Positions 1-6,791 of a DNA stretch of 10,789 nucleotides are shown here, piece after piece. The stretch is from contig CAMLNK010000052.1 of the NCBI GenBank assembly GCA_946481035.1, forward strand, positions 1-10,789, read 5' to 3'. Below the pieces are notes generated by a model. The model saw only the letters and a list, made by a program, of their open reading frames with translations, had not been told where the DNA came from and did not search any database. Source of the DNA: an uncultured Dyadobacter sp. (GTDB lineage: Bacteria > Bacteroidota > Bacteroidia > Cytophagales > Spirosomataceae). Made by a program: the position numbers and the translations under genes. Within the stretch, counting starts at the first letter, position 1. Every line of letters begins with the position of its first letter.

Positions 1-669
1 AAGCAGTTTATTCAATGCTGCGGAAACAACCGGATCTACATTATATTTCGCTACGGGCAGCGAGAACATCATATTCAGGAAGTTCGAGCAGTAATCGAGT
101 TCGTTTTGCGGATAGTTGACCGGGTGCCCTTGTGATTTTTTGTACGACCAGGTCGCAATTGTAGGCAGCTTCGCCAGCAGGCGGATGATATGCAGCTGCG
201 TTTCCGCTTCCGAATTCTGAGCGTTGGCATCCGGATAGAAAGCGCTCATAGCGCTCACCAGCGACGACAGCACGCCCATCGGGTGCGCATTCACGGGGAA
301 GCCTTCGAAAATCTTGCGCATATCCTCGTTTACGAGCGTATGCGTGCGGATTTCATGTTCAAATTCAGCGAATTGTTTTTCGGTAGGAAGCTCTCCGTAG
401 ATGAGCAGGTATGCCACTTCAAGGAAAGAAGATTTCTCAGCCAGGTCCTCGATCGAGTAACCCCTGTAATTCAGAACGCCTTCCTCTCCGTCCAGAAATG
501 TAATGGCGCTTTTGGTCGCACCGGTATTCTTGTAACCTGGATCAATCGTAATATACCCTGTCTGGTCACGCAATTTGGAAATATCTATCGCCTTTTCCTG
601 CTCACTTCCTTCAACTACGGGGAACTCGTACTTTTTACCTTCAAGGGTCAATTCAGCTATTTGGGACAT
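1..669 (-). CDS. gltA: Citrate synthase, N-terminal half (C-terminus beyond the left edge)
   Basis: Citrate synthase condenses acetyl-CoA with oxaloacetate to give citrate, the entry step of the TCA cycle, in the cytoplasm. The reverse strand from the ATG at 667-669 reads without a stop to base 1, giving 223 residues of a family usually about 425-430 long. The N-terminus starts MSQIAELTLEGKKYEFPVVE, the small beta domain typical of the bacterial type II enzyme. It is followed by the family segments GYSIEDLAEKSSFLEVAYLL, the YGELPT turn and NAHPMGVLSSLVSAMSAFYP. The catalytic histidines and aspartate lie further downstream and are outside the window, so activity cannot be judged. The start is unambiguous, with an A+T-rich leader and no Shine-Dalgarno. 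The nearest upstream gene is on the same strand 311 bases away, so gltA probably has its own promoter. Confidence 0.95.
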   Translation of the reverse strand, partial: MSQIAELTLEGKKYEFPVVEGSEQEKAIDISKLRDQTGYITIDPGYKNTGATKSAITFLDGEEGVLNYRGYSIEDLAEKSSFLEVAYLLIYGELPTEKQFAEFEHEIRTHTLVNEDMRKIFEGFPVNAHPMGVLSSLVSAMSAFYPDANAQNSEAETQLHIIRLLAKLPTIATWSYKKSQGHPVNYPQNELDYCSNFLNMMFSLPVAKYNVDPVVSAALNKLL

Positions 670-980
670 AGAAATAAGAATAAAATTAAAAAGGTTAATG
701 AACAGGCAGGCCAATCGGTCAATTCAAGCCAAAGTTTTTCGTTAACAGCGATTTACTTACCCAACAAGTTAATTTTGTGTTAAATGGCTTCGGGTTTAAC
801 CATTTCCCGATCCGACACAAGCCGCAATATCCTAAAAAACCGCGTACTTTCTATTATTATCCGTGGTTTATTTGTGAAAATTCAAGACAGAAACAATAAT
901 ATTACATAATTTGAAGGATTTATGAGAATATTCTACTGTCTCAGGCCGTTTGGACAACAATTTATGGTTTTGATACCCCG
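670..980. other. Intergenic region upstream of gltA, no gene seen
   Basis: This 311-base A+T-rich gap should hold the gltA promoter and the 3' end of the membrane-protein transcript, both on the minus strand. I find no exact TAnnTTTG site on the minus strand. A weak hairpin, aaaccgcg at 837-844 with cgtggttt at 862-869 (one mismatch, 17-base loop), is followed on the minus strand by a run of six T. It could be a poor terminator for the gene ending at 981. A plus-strand ATG at 922 opens only a 20-codon frame running into the end of the next gene, and I do not support it as a gene. Confidence 0.4.
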
Positions 981-1436
981 CTAAACCGCACTGGGGCCAT
1001 TTTTTCCTTCTGTTAAGCTATCGTTAACCGGTTCTTTCACGAGCATCCGTTTGATAAGATACCTCACGTTTAGTCCTGCCAATATCACCGGCAGCAAATG
1101 CGCGCCATAGATAAACGACTTGCCTGTGATCCGGTAGGAAAATGACGAAAAAGTCACGAATACGTACATAAACCAGAACAGCGCAATGCCCGTTAACACC
1201 AGATAGCTGAAAACAGCCGTCTTCTTTTGGGTAAACCTGTAAACCAGCTCGCAGACAGCCAACGATACGCCCACCACGATCATCACCGTAAGCAGCGCCC
1301 TCGGAAAATTGCGGATATAATGGTGCTTGTACACCAATACGCCGATTTTTCCGATCAGATTCGGATGCGCGAGGAGGTATGCATCCGTAACACTCAGTAC
1401 CAGCAGCAACAAAAGGCTGCTCCATTTACGATTCAT
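981..1436 (-). CDS. Small four-helix membrane protein of unknown function
   Basis: I do not recognise this family. The 151-residue product is strongly hydrophobic, with four likely transmembrane segments at about residues 5-24, 47-66, 74-96 and 107-127. Short charged loops separate them, and the C-terminal tail is polar (KEPVNDSLTEGK), probably cytoplasmic. There is no clear cleavable signal peptide; the first helix probably stays as an anchor. I see no catalytic or metal-binding motif. A second open frame over the same bases (1024-1425, minus) has an unstructured, proline- and glycine-rich composition and is taken as a shadow. The ATG at 1434-1436 lies 34 bases after the miaA stop with no terminator between, so it may be the last gene of a miaA transcript. 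That operon assignment is inferred from spacing only. Confidence 0.65.
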   Translation of the reverse strand: MNRKWSSLLLLLVLSVTDAYLLAHPNLIGKIGVLVYKHHYIRNFPRALLTVMIVVGVSLAVCELVYRFTQKKTAVFSYLVLTGIALFWFMYVFVTFSSFSYRITGKSFIYGAHLLPVILAGLNVRYLIKRMLVKEPVNDSLTEGKNGPSAV

Positions 1437-1470
1437 CTATTTTATTGACGTTTTTTTGATAGGGTTACAC

Positions 1471-2433
1471 TTACATATTACCGGCATTACTGCTTTTAAA
1501 TTCCCGGTATTGCTCAATTATGAAGCTGACTTTCTCGCTTTCCGGCCATTCGTCCGGCATCCAGTTGATTATCAGGTCGTCCTTTTCCATTTTTCTGAAA
1601 AACGTCATCTGCCGCTTGGCAAAGCGGTGGATCTCGGTTTCCAGTTTGGAATGCATTTCCTGAAATGTCAAAGCGCCCGTGAGGTAGAGGGTTACATACT
1701 TGTATTCCAAACCATAATAAATTAATGAATCGGGGGTAATGCCTTGACTTAAAAGATTCTGTACCTCTTCTATTAAACCTTGCTTTAACCTGGCTGCGAG
1801 TCTGTTGCTAATGCGTTCGCGCCTCGTTTCGACCGTGGGATTCAAGCCGAACAACAATGCCGGATACGCAATCGACTCAGAACCAAAGTCTATTTCTGTT
1901 TCGGGATGCGCATTCAGATAACCGGCTATTTCCAATGCGCGGATCAGCCGTTTTCGGGTTGAAATGTCCGCTAATGCATGGTATGCCGATTCAGAATTTT
2001 GAAATGTTGTCAAAAGCTGTTCGTTGGAAAGGGTTTCCAGTTCTGCACGCAGCGCATCGTTCACCGGCACCGTTTCGTTGGCATGACCTTTCAGCAATGC
2101 ATATATATAGAAGCCGGTCCCGCCGCAAACGATCGGGATGTGGTTCGCAGCGCATATTTGTTGGTAGGAACCGGCGAAATCGTGTTGGAAATCATTCACA
2201 TTATACTTCTCGCCGGCATCGCGGATGTTGATCAGATGGTAGGGGACCGGAGCTCCATTTACCAGGTATTCTTCCAAATCCTTGCCCGTACCAATGTCCA
2301 TCTGTCGGTACACCTGCCGCGAATCGGCGCTGATGATCTCACCGCCGATCTCATGCGCGACGCGCGTGGCCAAATGCGTTTTCCCGGAAGCCGTGGGGCC
2401 CAGAATGACCAGCAACGGCATTTCAGCGCTCAT
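1471..2433 (-). CDS. miaA: tRNA dimethylallyltransferase (tRNA isopentenyltransferase)
   Basis: MiaA transfers the dimethylallyl group of DMAPP to N6 of A37 in tRNAs that read codons beginning with U, making i6A, which steadies codon-anticodon pairing. Seen in the 320-residue product: P-loop GPTASGKT at 12-19; ISADSRQVYRQMDIGTGKD at about 34-52, containing the aspartate that activates the target adenine amine; GGTGFYI at 104-110; and a C-terminal RQMTFF motif that helps hold the tRNA. Length matches the family (about 310-320). The frame also opens ten codons earlier, at 2463. I prefer the ATG at 2431-2433 because it puts the P-loop at the usual distance and cuts the overlap with the upstream gene from 41 to 11 bases. 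A third ATG (2419-2421) lies just past that gene's stop. Translational coupling with the upstream gene is likely. Confidence 0.95.
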   Translation of the reverse strand: MSAEMPLLVILGPTASGKTHLATRVAHEIGGEIISADSRQVYRQMDIGTGKDLEEYLVNGAPVPYHLINIRDAGEKYNVNDFQHDFAGSYQQICAANHIPIVCGGTGFYIYALLKGHANETVPVNDALRAELETLSNEQLLTTFQNSESAYHALADISTRKRLIRALEIAGYLNAHPETEIDFGSESIAYPALLFGLNPTVETRRERISNRLAARLKQGLIEEVQNLLSQGITPDSLIYYGLEYKYVTLYLTGALTFQEMHSKLETEIHRFAKRQMTFFRKMEKDDLIINWMPDEWPESEKVSFIIEQYREFKSSNAGNM

Positions 2434-3340
2434 CGGCTTGGAAGGGTCTGATGGTCTTGACATACTTGATACTGCCCAAATTGTACACTGTTAAATATTC
2501 AACCGATGGTTGTTCCGGCGAATCGCCGCTTTCCTCGCGCAGGCGTACCCGGCGCATGTCCGCGAGATTCACATAAGCTTTGCGTGGAGGCATATTTCCT
2601 CTTTCTTCGAACCCGAGCCGTTTGTAGCTGCGGCCGTCCGACCATTCGAGGTCGGCGTAGGTCATGATATCGTCCGGCGACTTCTCGCGGATGAATGCAT
2701 TCAGCAACTTATCCAGCGCACCAACCACATTCGTACCCGGCAAACTGGCGAACCGGATCAACTCATGCGACCGGAATGGCGCACCGTTTTGCTCAAAAAT
2801 GCGCGCATTGCTGAAAGTAGCGACGGCCACGAGCAATTCATCGGCTGATGCGTCGAAAACGAAGTCGTCCGGTAACACGCGGTAATAGCGCTTTGGCAGG
2901 AGAAGGCCGTAGCGAAATTTGGACATCGTGCTGCCATTCAAGTGATTGGCTTCGAGGAATTGCGTTGTCGCTGCATTGTCGATCCTTCGCGCGAGCGTCA
3001 GGCGTGCGGGGATTTTGACAGACACACCCAGTAATGCAGCCAGGCGAGATTGTACAATGTTTCTTTTGGCCAACCAGTAGTCCTCCCAGAGAACGATAGC
3101 GTTAATGCCTTGGTTGCGAGTTGCTTGTAGGCATTTGGTTAACTGGTTTAATAAGCTTTCCTGGTTCAATTTCCGCCAGGTGGGCAGGTCCACCGGAATC
3201 ACTTTCAGCACCATCCGATCTTCATCGACTATTTCCAGAACCGGCAATATGAAACCCGCCTCATTTGTAACACTGCATTGAAATGAGATGGATTTCAGCC
3301 AGTTGCAAATTTGCTTTGAAAATGATGTTGGTGCTGTCAA
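2423..3340 (-). CDS. Homing-endonuclease-associated (VSR-like plus GNAT-like) protein, chromosomal
   Basis: The function is unknown; the call rests on motif resemblance. The 305-residue product has two parts. Residues about 80-115 carry VLWEDYW (83-89) and IVQSRLAALLG (95-105), close to the EDEW...IVKSRI segment I know from phage homing endonucleases of the Hef/VSR-like type. Residues about 128-250 carry FLEANHLNG (128-136), LLVAVATFS (169-177), ELIRFA (193-198), VVGALDKLL (205-213), IMTYADLEWSDG (225-236) and LGF (242-244). That is the order of blocks in the C-terminal GNAT-like module of the same phage proteins. The N-terminal 60 residues lack a recognisable nuclease active site, so cleavage activity is doubtful. 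The only usable start is a TTG at 3338-3340, since an in-frame stop lies at 3368-3370. Its end overlaps miaA, so the two are probably translated together. A neutral name would be hypothetical protein. Confidence 0.75.
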   Translation of the reverse strand: MTAPTSFSKQICNWLKSISFQCSVTNEAGFILPVLEIVDEDRMVLKVIPVDLPTWRKLNQESLLNQLTKCLQATRNQGINAIVLWEDYWLAKRNIVQSRLAALLGVSVKIPARLTLARRIDNAATTQFLEANHLNGSTMSKFRYGLLLPKRYYRVLPDDFVFDASADELLVAVATFSNARIFEQNGAPFRSHELIRFASLPGTNVVGALDKLLNAFIREKSPDDIMTYADLEWSDGRSYKRLGFEERGNMPPRKAYVNLADMRRVRLREESGDSPEQPSVEYLTVYNLGSIKYVKTIRPFQADER

Positions 3341-3390
3341 TGGGAAGCCGCTAAATGAGCGGGCAAGTTAATGCGCGATTCGATCACAAC

Positions 3391-3417
3391 AAAAAAACGC
3401 GCCGGAGTGGCGCGTTT
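3391..3417 (-). terminator. Intrinsic terminator of the outer-membrane protein gene
   Basis: A perfect 9-bp stem, aaacgcgcc (3395-3403) with ggcgcgttt (3409-3417), closes on a 5-base loop. Read on the minus strand it is followed by seven T (3391-3397, partly in the stem). It lies 24 bases past the stop codon at 3442 and about 50 bases before the TTG start of the next gene. It therefore separates that gene's transcript from the beta-barrel gene. Confidence 0.88.
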
Positions 3418-3441
3418 GAGATTTGCGTGCTTTGCAGAAAA

Positions 3442-4047
3442 TTACTTGCCGCCCAGCCCGAAAATGAGACCGACATTTACACCACCGAATTTCGAAGTAG
3501 ATTCGAAGTCGATATTATCCACGCTGCCGGTTTCGGAGCTGTGGTTTTTGTTACCGAATACGAAATGGTAAATACCTTCCACCTGGATGCCCAGATTCCC
3601 GAATGCGAACACGATACCGGCTCTCGGCGCGGTGCCGAAGTTGCTGTGCTTGGACGATTCTAACACCGTTTCTCCATTCCATTTTGCTTTGTACTTCGAG
3701 AAATACACACCGGCATCACCGCCAATATAGGGGCGGATCGGGCCGTCGGTGAAGAAAAAGTCGAGGGTACCGGTCACCGGCGTGAGCGTTCCTGTGGTGG
3801 TCAGCTTTTGGCCCGCCACGTTGTAATCGCTTCCGTCGGCGTAGATTTTACCGGCAACACCTATTGCAAACTGCGGTGAAGCAAATACGCGGAGGTTCAC
3901 GCCACCACCTGCTACCGTCTTGGAATCTTCCACATTGGATTTGGCGATTCCGCCCTGCAACCCGAGCGAAAACTGTGCAAAGCTGGCCGATGTCGCCGTT
4001 ATGATCAGCGCGAAAACTGCCAGCGTTAGGATCAGTTTCTTTTTCAT
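3442..4047 (-). CDS. Outer-membrane beta-barrel protein, small porin-like fold
   Basis: This is a 201-residue secreted protein. A classic signal peptide (MKKKLILTL at the start, hydrophobic core to about residue 20, predicted cut SFA|Q after residue 24) is followed by alternating hydrophobic strands rich in Gly, Tyr and Phe. Examples are FSLGLQGGIA, FAIGVAGKIYAD, IRPYIGGDAGVYF, APRAGIVFAFG and GGVNVGLIFGLGG. This is the pattern of the small eight-stranded OmpA/OmpX-type 'outer membrane beta-barrel' proteins common in Bacteroidota. The ligand or role is unknown; no peptidoglycan-binding domain follows the barrel. The frame extends 14 codons upstream, but the ATG at 4045-4047 places the lysines directly at the signal-peptide start and is preferred. 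The gene is monocistronic by its own terminator downstream and a 134-base gap upstream. Confidence 0.85.
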   Translation of the reverse strand: MKKKLILTLAVFALIITATSASFAQFSLGLQGGIAKSNVEDSKTVAGGGVNLRVFASPQFAIGVAGKIYADGSDYNVAGQKLTTTGTLTPVTGTLDFFFTDGPIRPYIGGDAGVYFSKYKAKWNGETVLESSKHSNFGTAPRAGIVFAFGNLGIQVEGIYHFVFGNKNHSSETGSVDNIDFESTSKFGGVNVGLIFGLGGK

Positions 4048-4076
4048 GTTGATGTTTTGATTTTGGTTAATAGTTT

Positions 4077-4104
4077 GAAAAGTACGCATCCATAATCAGT
4101 CCAA
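4077..4104 (-). promoter_or_regulatory. Possible Bacteroidota promoter for the beta-barrel gene
   Basis: On the minus strand TTG (4102-4104), 17 bases, then TACTTTTC (4077-4084) resembles the Bacteroidota TTTG / TAnnTTTG arrangement with one mismatch in the -7 box. It would start the transcript about 25 bases before the start codon at 4047. The match is imperfect and the spacing short. Confidence 0.3.
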
Positions 4105-4135
4105 CACGGAAAAGTTGCATTGCATAATTCGCTAT

Positions 4136-4170
4136 TAAATTGTCATACAGTTCATTATGGTGACAATTTA
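4136..4170. repeat. Perfect 10-bp inverted repeat with 15-base spacer
   Basis: taaattgtca (4136-4145) and tgacaattta (4161-4170) are exact reverse complements around a 15-base spacer. It sits between the stop of the Ada-like gene (4182) and the candidate promoter of the beta-barrel gene. Arm centres are 25 bases apart, which would suit a regulator dimer. Alternatively it is a weak A+T-rich hairpin. On the plus strand it is followed by tttttatt, as in a terminator for antisense transcription, but on the minus strand there is no T run. Confidence 0.6.
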
Positions 4171-4181
4171 TTTTTATTGTA

Positions 4182-5057
4182 CTATTTCAAAAGGGCCTGC
4201 TGCTGTGCAATATATTCCTCATCCTGACGGGCTGCCTCCCAACCGATCAGTGCTTTTTTGCGTAAGCTTCCCCAGCGATATTCGCCCAGAATGCCTTCTT
4301 TTCGAATCACGCGGTGGCAGGGAATGATGTAGGCGATCGGGTTGTCACCCACGGCCGAGCCCACCGCGCGTACAGCTTTCGGATGCCCGATCCGCTCGGC
4401 GATTTGCTGGTAGGTCGTAACAGCGCCTTGCGGAATGCTGAGCAGTGCTTCCCATACTTTCAATTGGAAGTTGGTGCCTTGCACGAGCAGAGGGAGCTTT
4501 TCGAGCGACTGCTGCGCGGGACTGAAAATGCGTCGGACATAACCCGCAGTCAGTTGCTGATCGGGGCGAATGGTGGCGTAATGCCATTTGCGGGCGAGCT
4601 CAATCAGCTGAAAGTCACGGGTGGCGTCGTCTACGAATGCCATGGCGCAAATGCCCCGCTCGGTGGCGGCGATAAAACAATCCCCGAAAGGCGTTTCATG
4701 AAACCCGTAGCTGATTACCAGTCCTTTACCTGCGCTTTTGAACTCTTGCGGCGTAACGCCCTCAATCGAAATGAAATGGTCGTACACCCGGCTCTGGCTC
4801 GATAGCCCGGCCGATTCGGCGAGTTCGGCAAGGTTGCTGGATTCTTTGATCCTGTCTTTCAGGTAGCCTGCCGTAATGTATTGCAGGAAGCGTTTCGGGC
4901 TTACGCCGGCCCATTCCGAAAACATGCGTTGGAAGTGAAACTGGCTGATACTCACCTCGCCGGCTACTTCGTTGAGCGTTGGCTGTTCTTTGGCGTTGGC
5001 CACGATGTATTCGATGGCTTTCGCGATTTTGTCGTAATTATAAGCTTGCTGGTCCAT
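4182..5057 (-). CDS. AraC-type HTH / O6-methylguanine-DNA methyltransferase fusion (Ada-like)
   Basis: The protein probably repairs O6-alkylguanine by moving the alkyl group irreversibly onto its own cysteine, and may regulate transcription. In the 291-residue product, residues about 8-108 form an AraC-family DNA-binding domain, with two helix-turn-helix units around LNEVAGEVSISQFHFQRMF and LAELAESAGLSSQSRVYDHF. The C-terminal alkyltransferase has FQLKVWEALLSIPQGAVTTY, the RAVGSAVGDNPIAYIIP stretch with its arginine finger, and the active site PCHRVI with Cys247. E. coli Ada has in addition an N-terminal zinc domain that takes methyl groups from phosphotriesters and switches on its activator function. 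That domain is absent here, so this is a two-domain Ada/Ogt-like variant. The frame opens at 5180, but the ATG at 5055-5057 starts the conserved sequence; the preceding 41 codons look non-coding. An alternative name is ogt-like. Confidence 0.92.
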   Translation of the reverse strand: MDQQAYNYDKIAKAIEYIVANAKEQPTLNEVAGEVSISQFHFQRMFSEWAGVSPKRFLQYITAGYLKDRIKESSNLAELAESAGLSSQSRVYDHFISIEGVTPQEFKSAGKGLVISYGFHETPFGDCFIAATERGICAMAFVDDATRDFQLIELARKWHYATIRPDQQLTAGYVRRIFSPAQQSLEKLPLLVQGTNFQLKVWEALLSIPQGAVTTYQQIAERIGHPKAVRAVGSAVGDNPIAYIIPCHRVIRKEGILGEYRWGSLRKKALIGWEAARQDEEYIAQQQALLK

Positions 5058-5199
5058 TGGATTTTTTAATTTGTTGATACAAATTTGGCCCCCAGCGCCC
5101 GGGCAGCCAACCCGAAACTTGCGCAAGATCCATTCGATCGTCCGTCCCCGGAAACGGCGTTCGAAACACAAGGTGTACAAGGAGATCTATTAAATGCGA

Positions 5200-5230
5200 A
5201 ATGGCTCCTGTACGCGTTGCGGGAGCCATT
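5200..5230 (-). terminator. Hairpin downstream of the 37-residue gene, possible terminator
   Basis: aatggctcc (5200-5208) and ggagccatt (5222-5230) form a perfect 9-bp stem around a 13-base loop, 22 bases past the stop codon at 5253. On the minus strand it is followed by TTTCGCATTTAA, which is U-rich but not a clean run. It is plausibly the end of the small gene's transcript, before the Ada-like gene. Confidence 0.45.
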
Positions 5231-5252
5231 CGGCAGGGAGGTCGGGGAAAGA

Positions 5253-5366
5253 TCAGTAGTCTTTCTTACCATCCTTTTTAGCCTTCTTATCGGCTCTTTT
5301 TTCTTTCAGGGATTTAGTCGCCTCCTTTTTGGTGCTCCCTTTGTCCAGGTTTTTTCCTTTGGCCAT
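5253..5366 (-). CDS. Tiny lysine-rich basic protein (37 residues)
   Basis: A complete reverse-strand frame from ATG (5364-5366) to TGA (5253-5255) encodes 37 residues beginning MAKGKNLDKGSTKKEAT and ending KKAKKDGKKDY. It has 14 lysines, one arginine and six acidic residues, no cysteine and no hydrophobic core. It is probably disordered and able to bind nucleic acid or ribosomes, though that is inference. Reasons to think it real: its own gap on both sides, a hairpin 22 bases past its stop, an ordinary ATG with A+T-rich leader, and a composition like small basic proteins I know from Bacteroidota genomes. No family name can be given. It lies between the oxidoreductase stop (5443) and the Ada-like start (5057) on the same strand. 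Automatic annotation often misses frames of this size. Confidence 0.6.
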   Translation of the reverse strand: MAKGKNLDKGSTKKEATKSLKEKRADKKAKKDGKKDY

Positions 5367-5442
5367 GACTATTGAATTTGAGTACTAAGAATCCATTAAA
5401 TAACAGCAATATCCTGCGCATTTGTATCCCAGGATGCGAAAA

Positions 5443-6426
5443 TTATTGTTTTTGGGTGATCCGGTCCATAATCAGGTTCGCCCGCGCGCCCGTATCGCCG
5501 CTACTCGGACTTTTGCCCTCGCCGCGCAACTCTTTCACGATCGATTCAATGAGCGGCTGCTGCACATGCTGCGGATAAGGGATGTGAAACACCTCGATAC
5601 CTTCCGAAGTTTCGACATGGATATCGAATTTCTCGAAAAATGAAAAGGTAATGCGGCCTTTGGAACCGATGATCTGGGTTTCGTCTTCGCGCTGATCCTT
5701 ATCGATGGTATAACACCAGCTTCCTTTGCCCAATACGCCGGATTCGAATTCAAAATTAGCGACCACAATATCATCCGCCTCGTACAGGCGCGCCTGGTTG
5801 CGTGCGATGCCCGACGCATATTTAACAGGCCCGAAAATGAATTCGAGCAGGTCGAACTGGTGGGAGGCGAGGTCGTGGAAATGCCCGCCGCCGGAAATTT
5901 CCGGCTTCACGCGCCAGCGCGGCTTTGCATCGGGCCCAACTTCCTCGTCGTAGGGCTGCCATTGCAGGCAAATGTCGATAAAACGAATATCGCCAATTAC
6001 TTTTTTGTCGATCAACTCCTTCACTTTCAGGAAGTAATCCAGTGCGCGCCGGTAGTATGCCACGAAAACCGGCACGCCGGTACGTTTGCTTTCTGCATTG
6101 ATCCGGTCGCATTCGGCGGCAGTTCGGGCCATGGGTTTTTCGATGTAAACCGGTTTCCCGGCCCGCATAGCCTTGAAAGCCAGGCTCTCGTGCGCGTCGG
6201 GCGGCGTGGCGATGTAAACTGCATTGATCTCAGGGTCGTTGATGAGCGCTTCGGCGTCGTCATACCATTTGGGCACGCCGTGGCGTTCGGCATAGTCTTT
6301 CGCCAGCGCGCCGTCGCGGCGCATTACCGCCACAAGCGAGGAGTTGGGCACTTTATTGAACGCCGGGCCGCTTTTAACTTCGGTCACATTGCCGCAACCG
6401 ACAATACCCCATTTTATCTGATCCAT
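5443..6426 (-). CDS. Gfo/Idh/MocA family NAD(P)-dependent oxidoreductase
   Basis: The 327-residue product is a cytoplasmic dehydrogenase of the glucose-fructose oxidoreductase / inositol dehydrogenase family, acting on an unidentified sugar, cyclitol or similar. An N-terminal Rossmann fold has the dinucleotide motif GIVGCGNVTE (7-16). The family signature EKPMA (96-100) follows, with the conserved lysine at 97. The C-terminal domain has GGGHFHDLASHQFD (179-192), with the D185/H189 pair in the position usually linked to catalysis. The frame opens at 6456, but the ATG at 6424-6426 is preferred because the Rossmann strand then begins at residue 4, as in the family. It stands alone, divergent from the VF530 gene, with no sugar transporter or hydrolase nearby, so the substrate cannot be inferred from context. 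Confidence 0.9.
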   Translation of the reverse strand: MDQIKWGIVGCGNVTEVKSGPAFNKVPNSSLVAVMRRDGALAKDYAERHGVPKWYDDAEALINDPEINAVYIATPPDAHESLAFKAMRAGKPVYIEKPMARTAAECDRINAESKRTGVPVFVAYYRRALDYFLKVKELIDKKVIGDIRFIDICLQWQPYDEEVGPDAKPRWRVKPEISGGGHFHDLASHQFDLLEFIFGPVKYASGIARNQARLYEADDIVVANFEFESGVLGKGSWCYTIDKDQREDETQIIGSKGRITFSFFEKFDIHVETSEGIEVFHIPYPQHVQQPLIESIVKELRGEGKSPSSGDTGARANLIMDRITQKQ

Positions 6427-6524
6427 CGGACAGGTTTTAGGTTTTGAACTAATCAACCTGCATAATAATTATTTATAAACAGAAATCTACTTTAAAACAT
6501 ACTGCAACATTTTTAACGGTACGC

Positions 6525-6746
6525 ATGGAATCACAACCGAATAACCCGCTCCACGGCAAAACGCTTGAAGCGATTTTGAATGAACTCGTAGACTACTACG
6601 GTTGGGAGCAAATGGGTTATTATGTCAATATCAATAGCTTTCAGAATGATCCCAGCGTGAAATCGAGCCTCAAATTTTTGAGAAAGACGCCCTGGGCACG
6701 TAAGAAAGTGGAAGATTTGTACCTTCAAATGCTGGAACGAAAGTAG
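6525..6746 (+). CDS. VF530 family (DUF2132) DNA-binding protein
   Basis: This 73-residue protein matches the VF530/DUF2132 family in length and in its blocks: [20 protein letters not shown] near the N-terminus, then YGWEQMG, then the very conserved [19 protein letters not shown] and KVEDLY. The family is named for the Vibrio fischeri protein VF530, a small helical fold thought to bind DNA; the biological role is not established. The start is ATG 6525-6527. It is divergent from the oxidoreductase and lies 45 bases before cbpA on the same strand, with no hairpin between, so it may share a transcript with the co-chaperone genes. That link is inferred from spacing. Confidence 0.92.
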   Translation: MESQPNNPLHGKTLEAILNELVDYYGWEQMGYYVNINSFQNDPSVKSSLKFLRKTPWARKKVEDLYLQMLERK

Positions 6747-6791
6747 TAGGCTGTTTGTAAACCGTTATTCACTTCAACAGATTGAATATTT

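Noticed and set aside
190..783. Plus-strand open frame of 197 codons
   Set aside because: It is antisense to the citrate synthase gene, whose family motifs are clear on the minus strand; its translation has no recognisable features.
922..984. 20-codon plus-strand frame in the gltA upstream gap
   Set aside because: Very short, converges into the neighbouring gene's end, and has no supporting promoter or composition.
1024..1425. 133-codon frame on the same strand as the four-helix membrane protein
   Set aside because: Its composition is unlike a folded protein, whereas the overlapping frame has four regular hydrophobic segments and a better start.
5117..5126. Palindrome cttgcgcaag upstream of the Ada-like gene, recalling the GCGCAA part of the E. 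coli ada box
   Set aside because: A 10-bp G+C-rich palindrome is expected by chance at this scale, and the rest of an ada box is absent.
5058..5180. 41-codon N-terminal extension of the Ada-like protein
   Set aside because: It is arginine- and glycine-rich with no resemblance to an Ada zinc domain (no matching cysteine set). The ATG at 5057 begins the conserved part.
5410..5445. Hairpin-like sequence atcctg/caggat after the oxidoreductase stop
   Set aside because: Only six pairs, with a competing alternative pairing (cgcat/atgcg) and no T run; too weak to call a terminator.
5860..6447. Plus-strand 195-codon open frame
   Set aside because: Shadow of the Gfo/Idh/MocA oxidoreductase, which has clear Rossmann and EKP motifs on the other strand.
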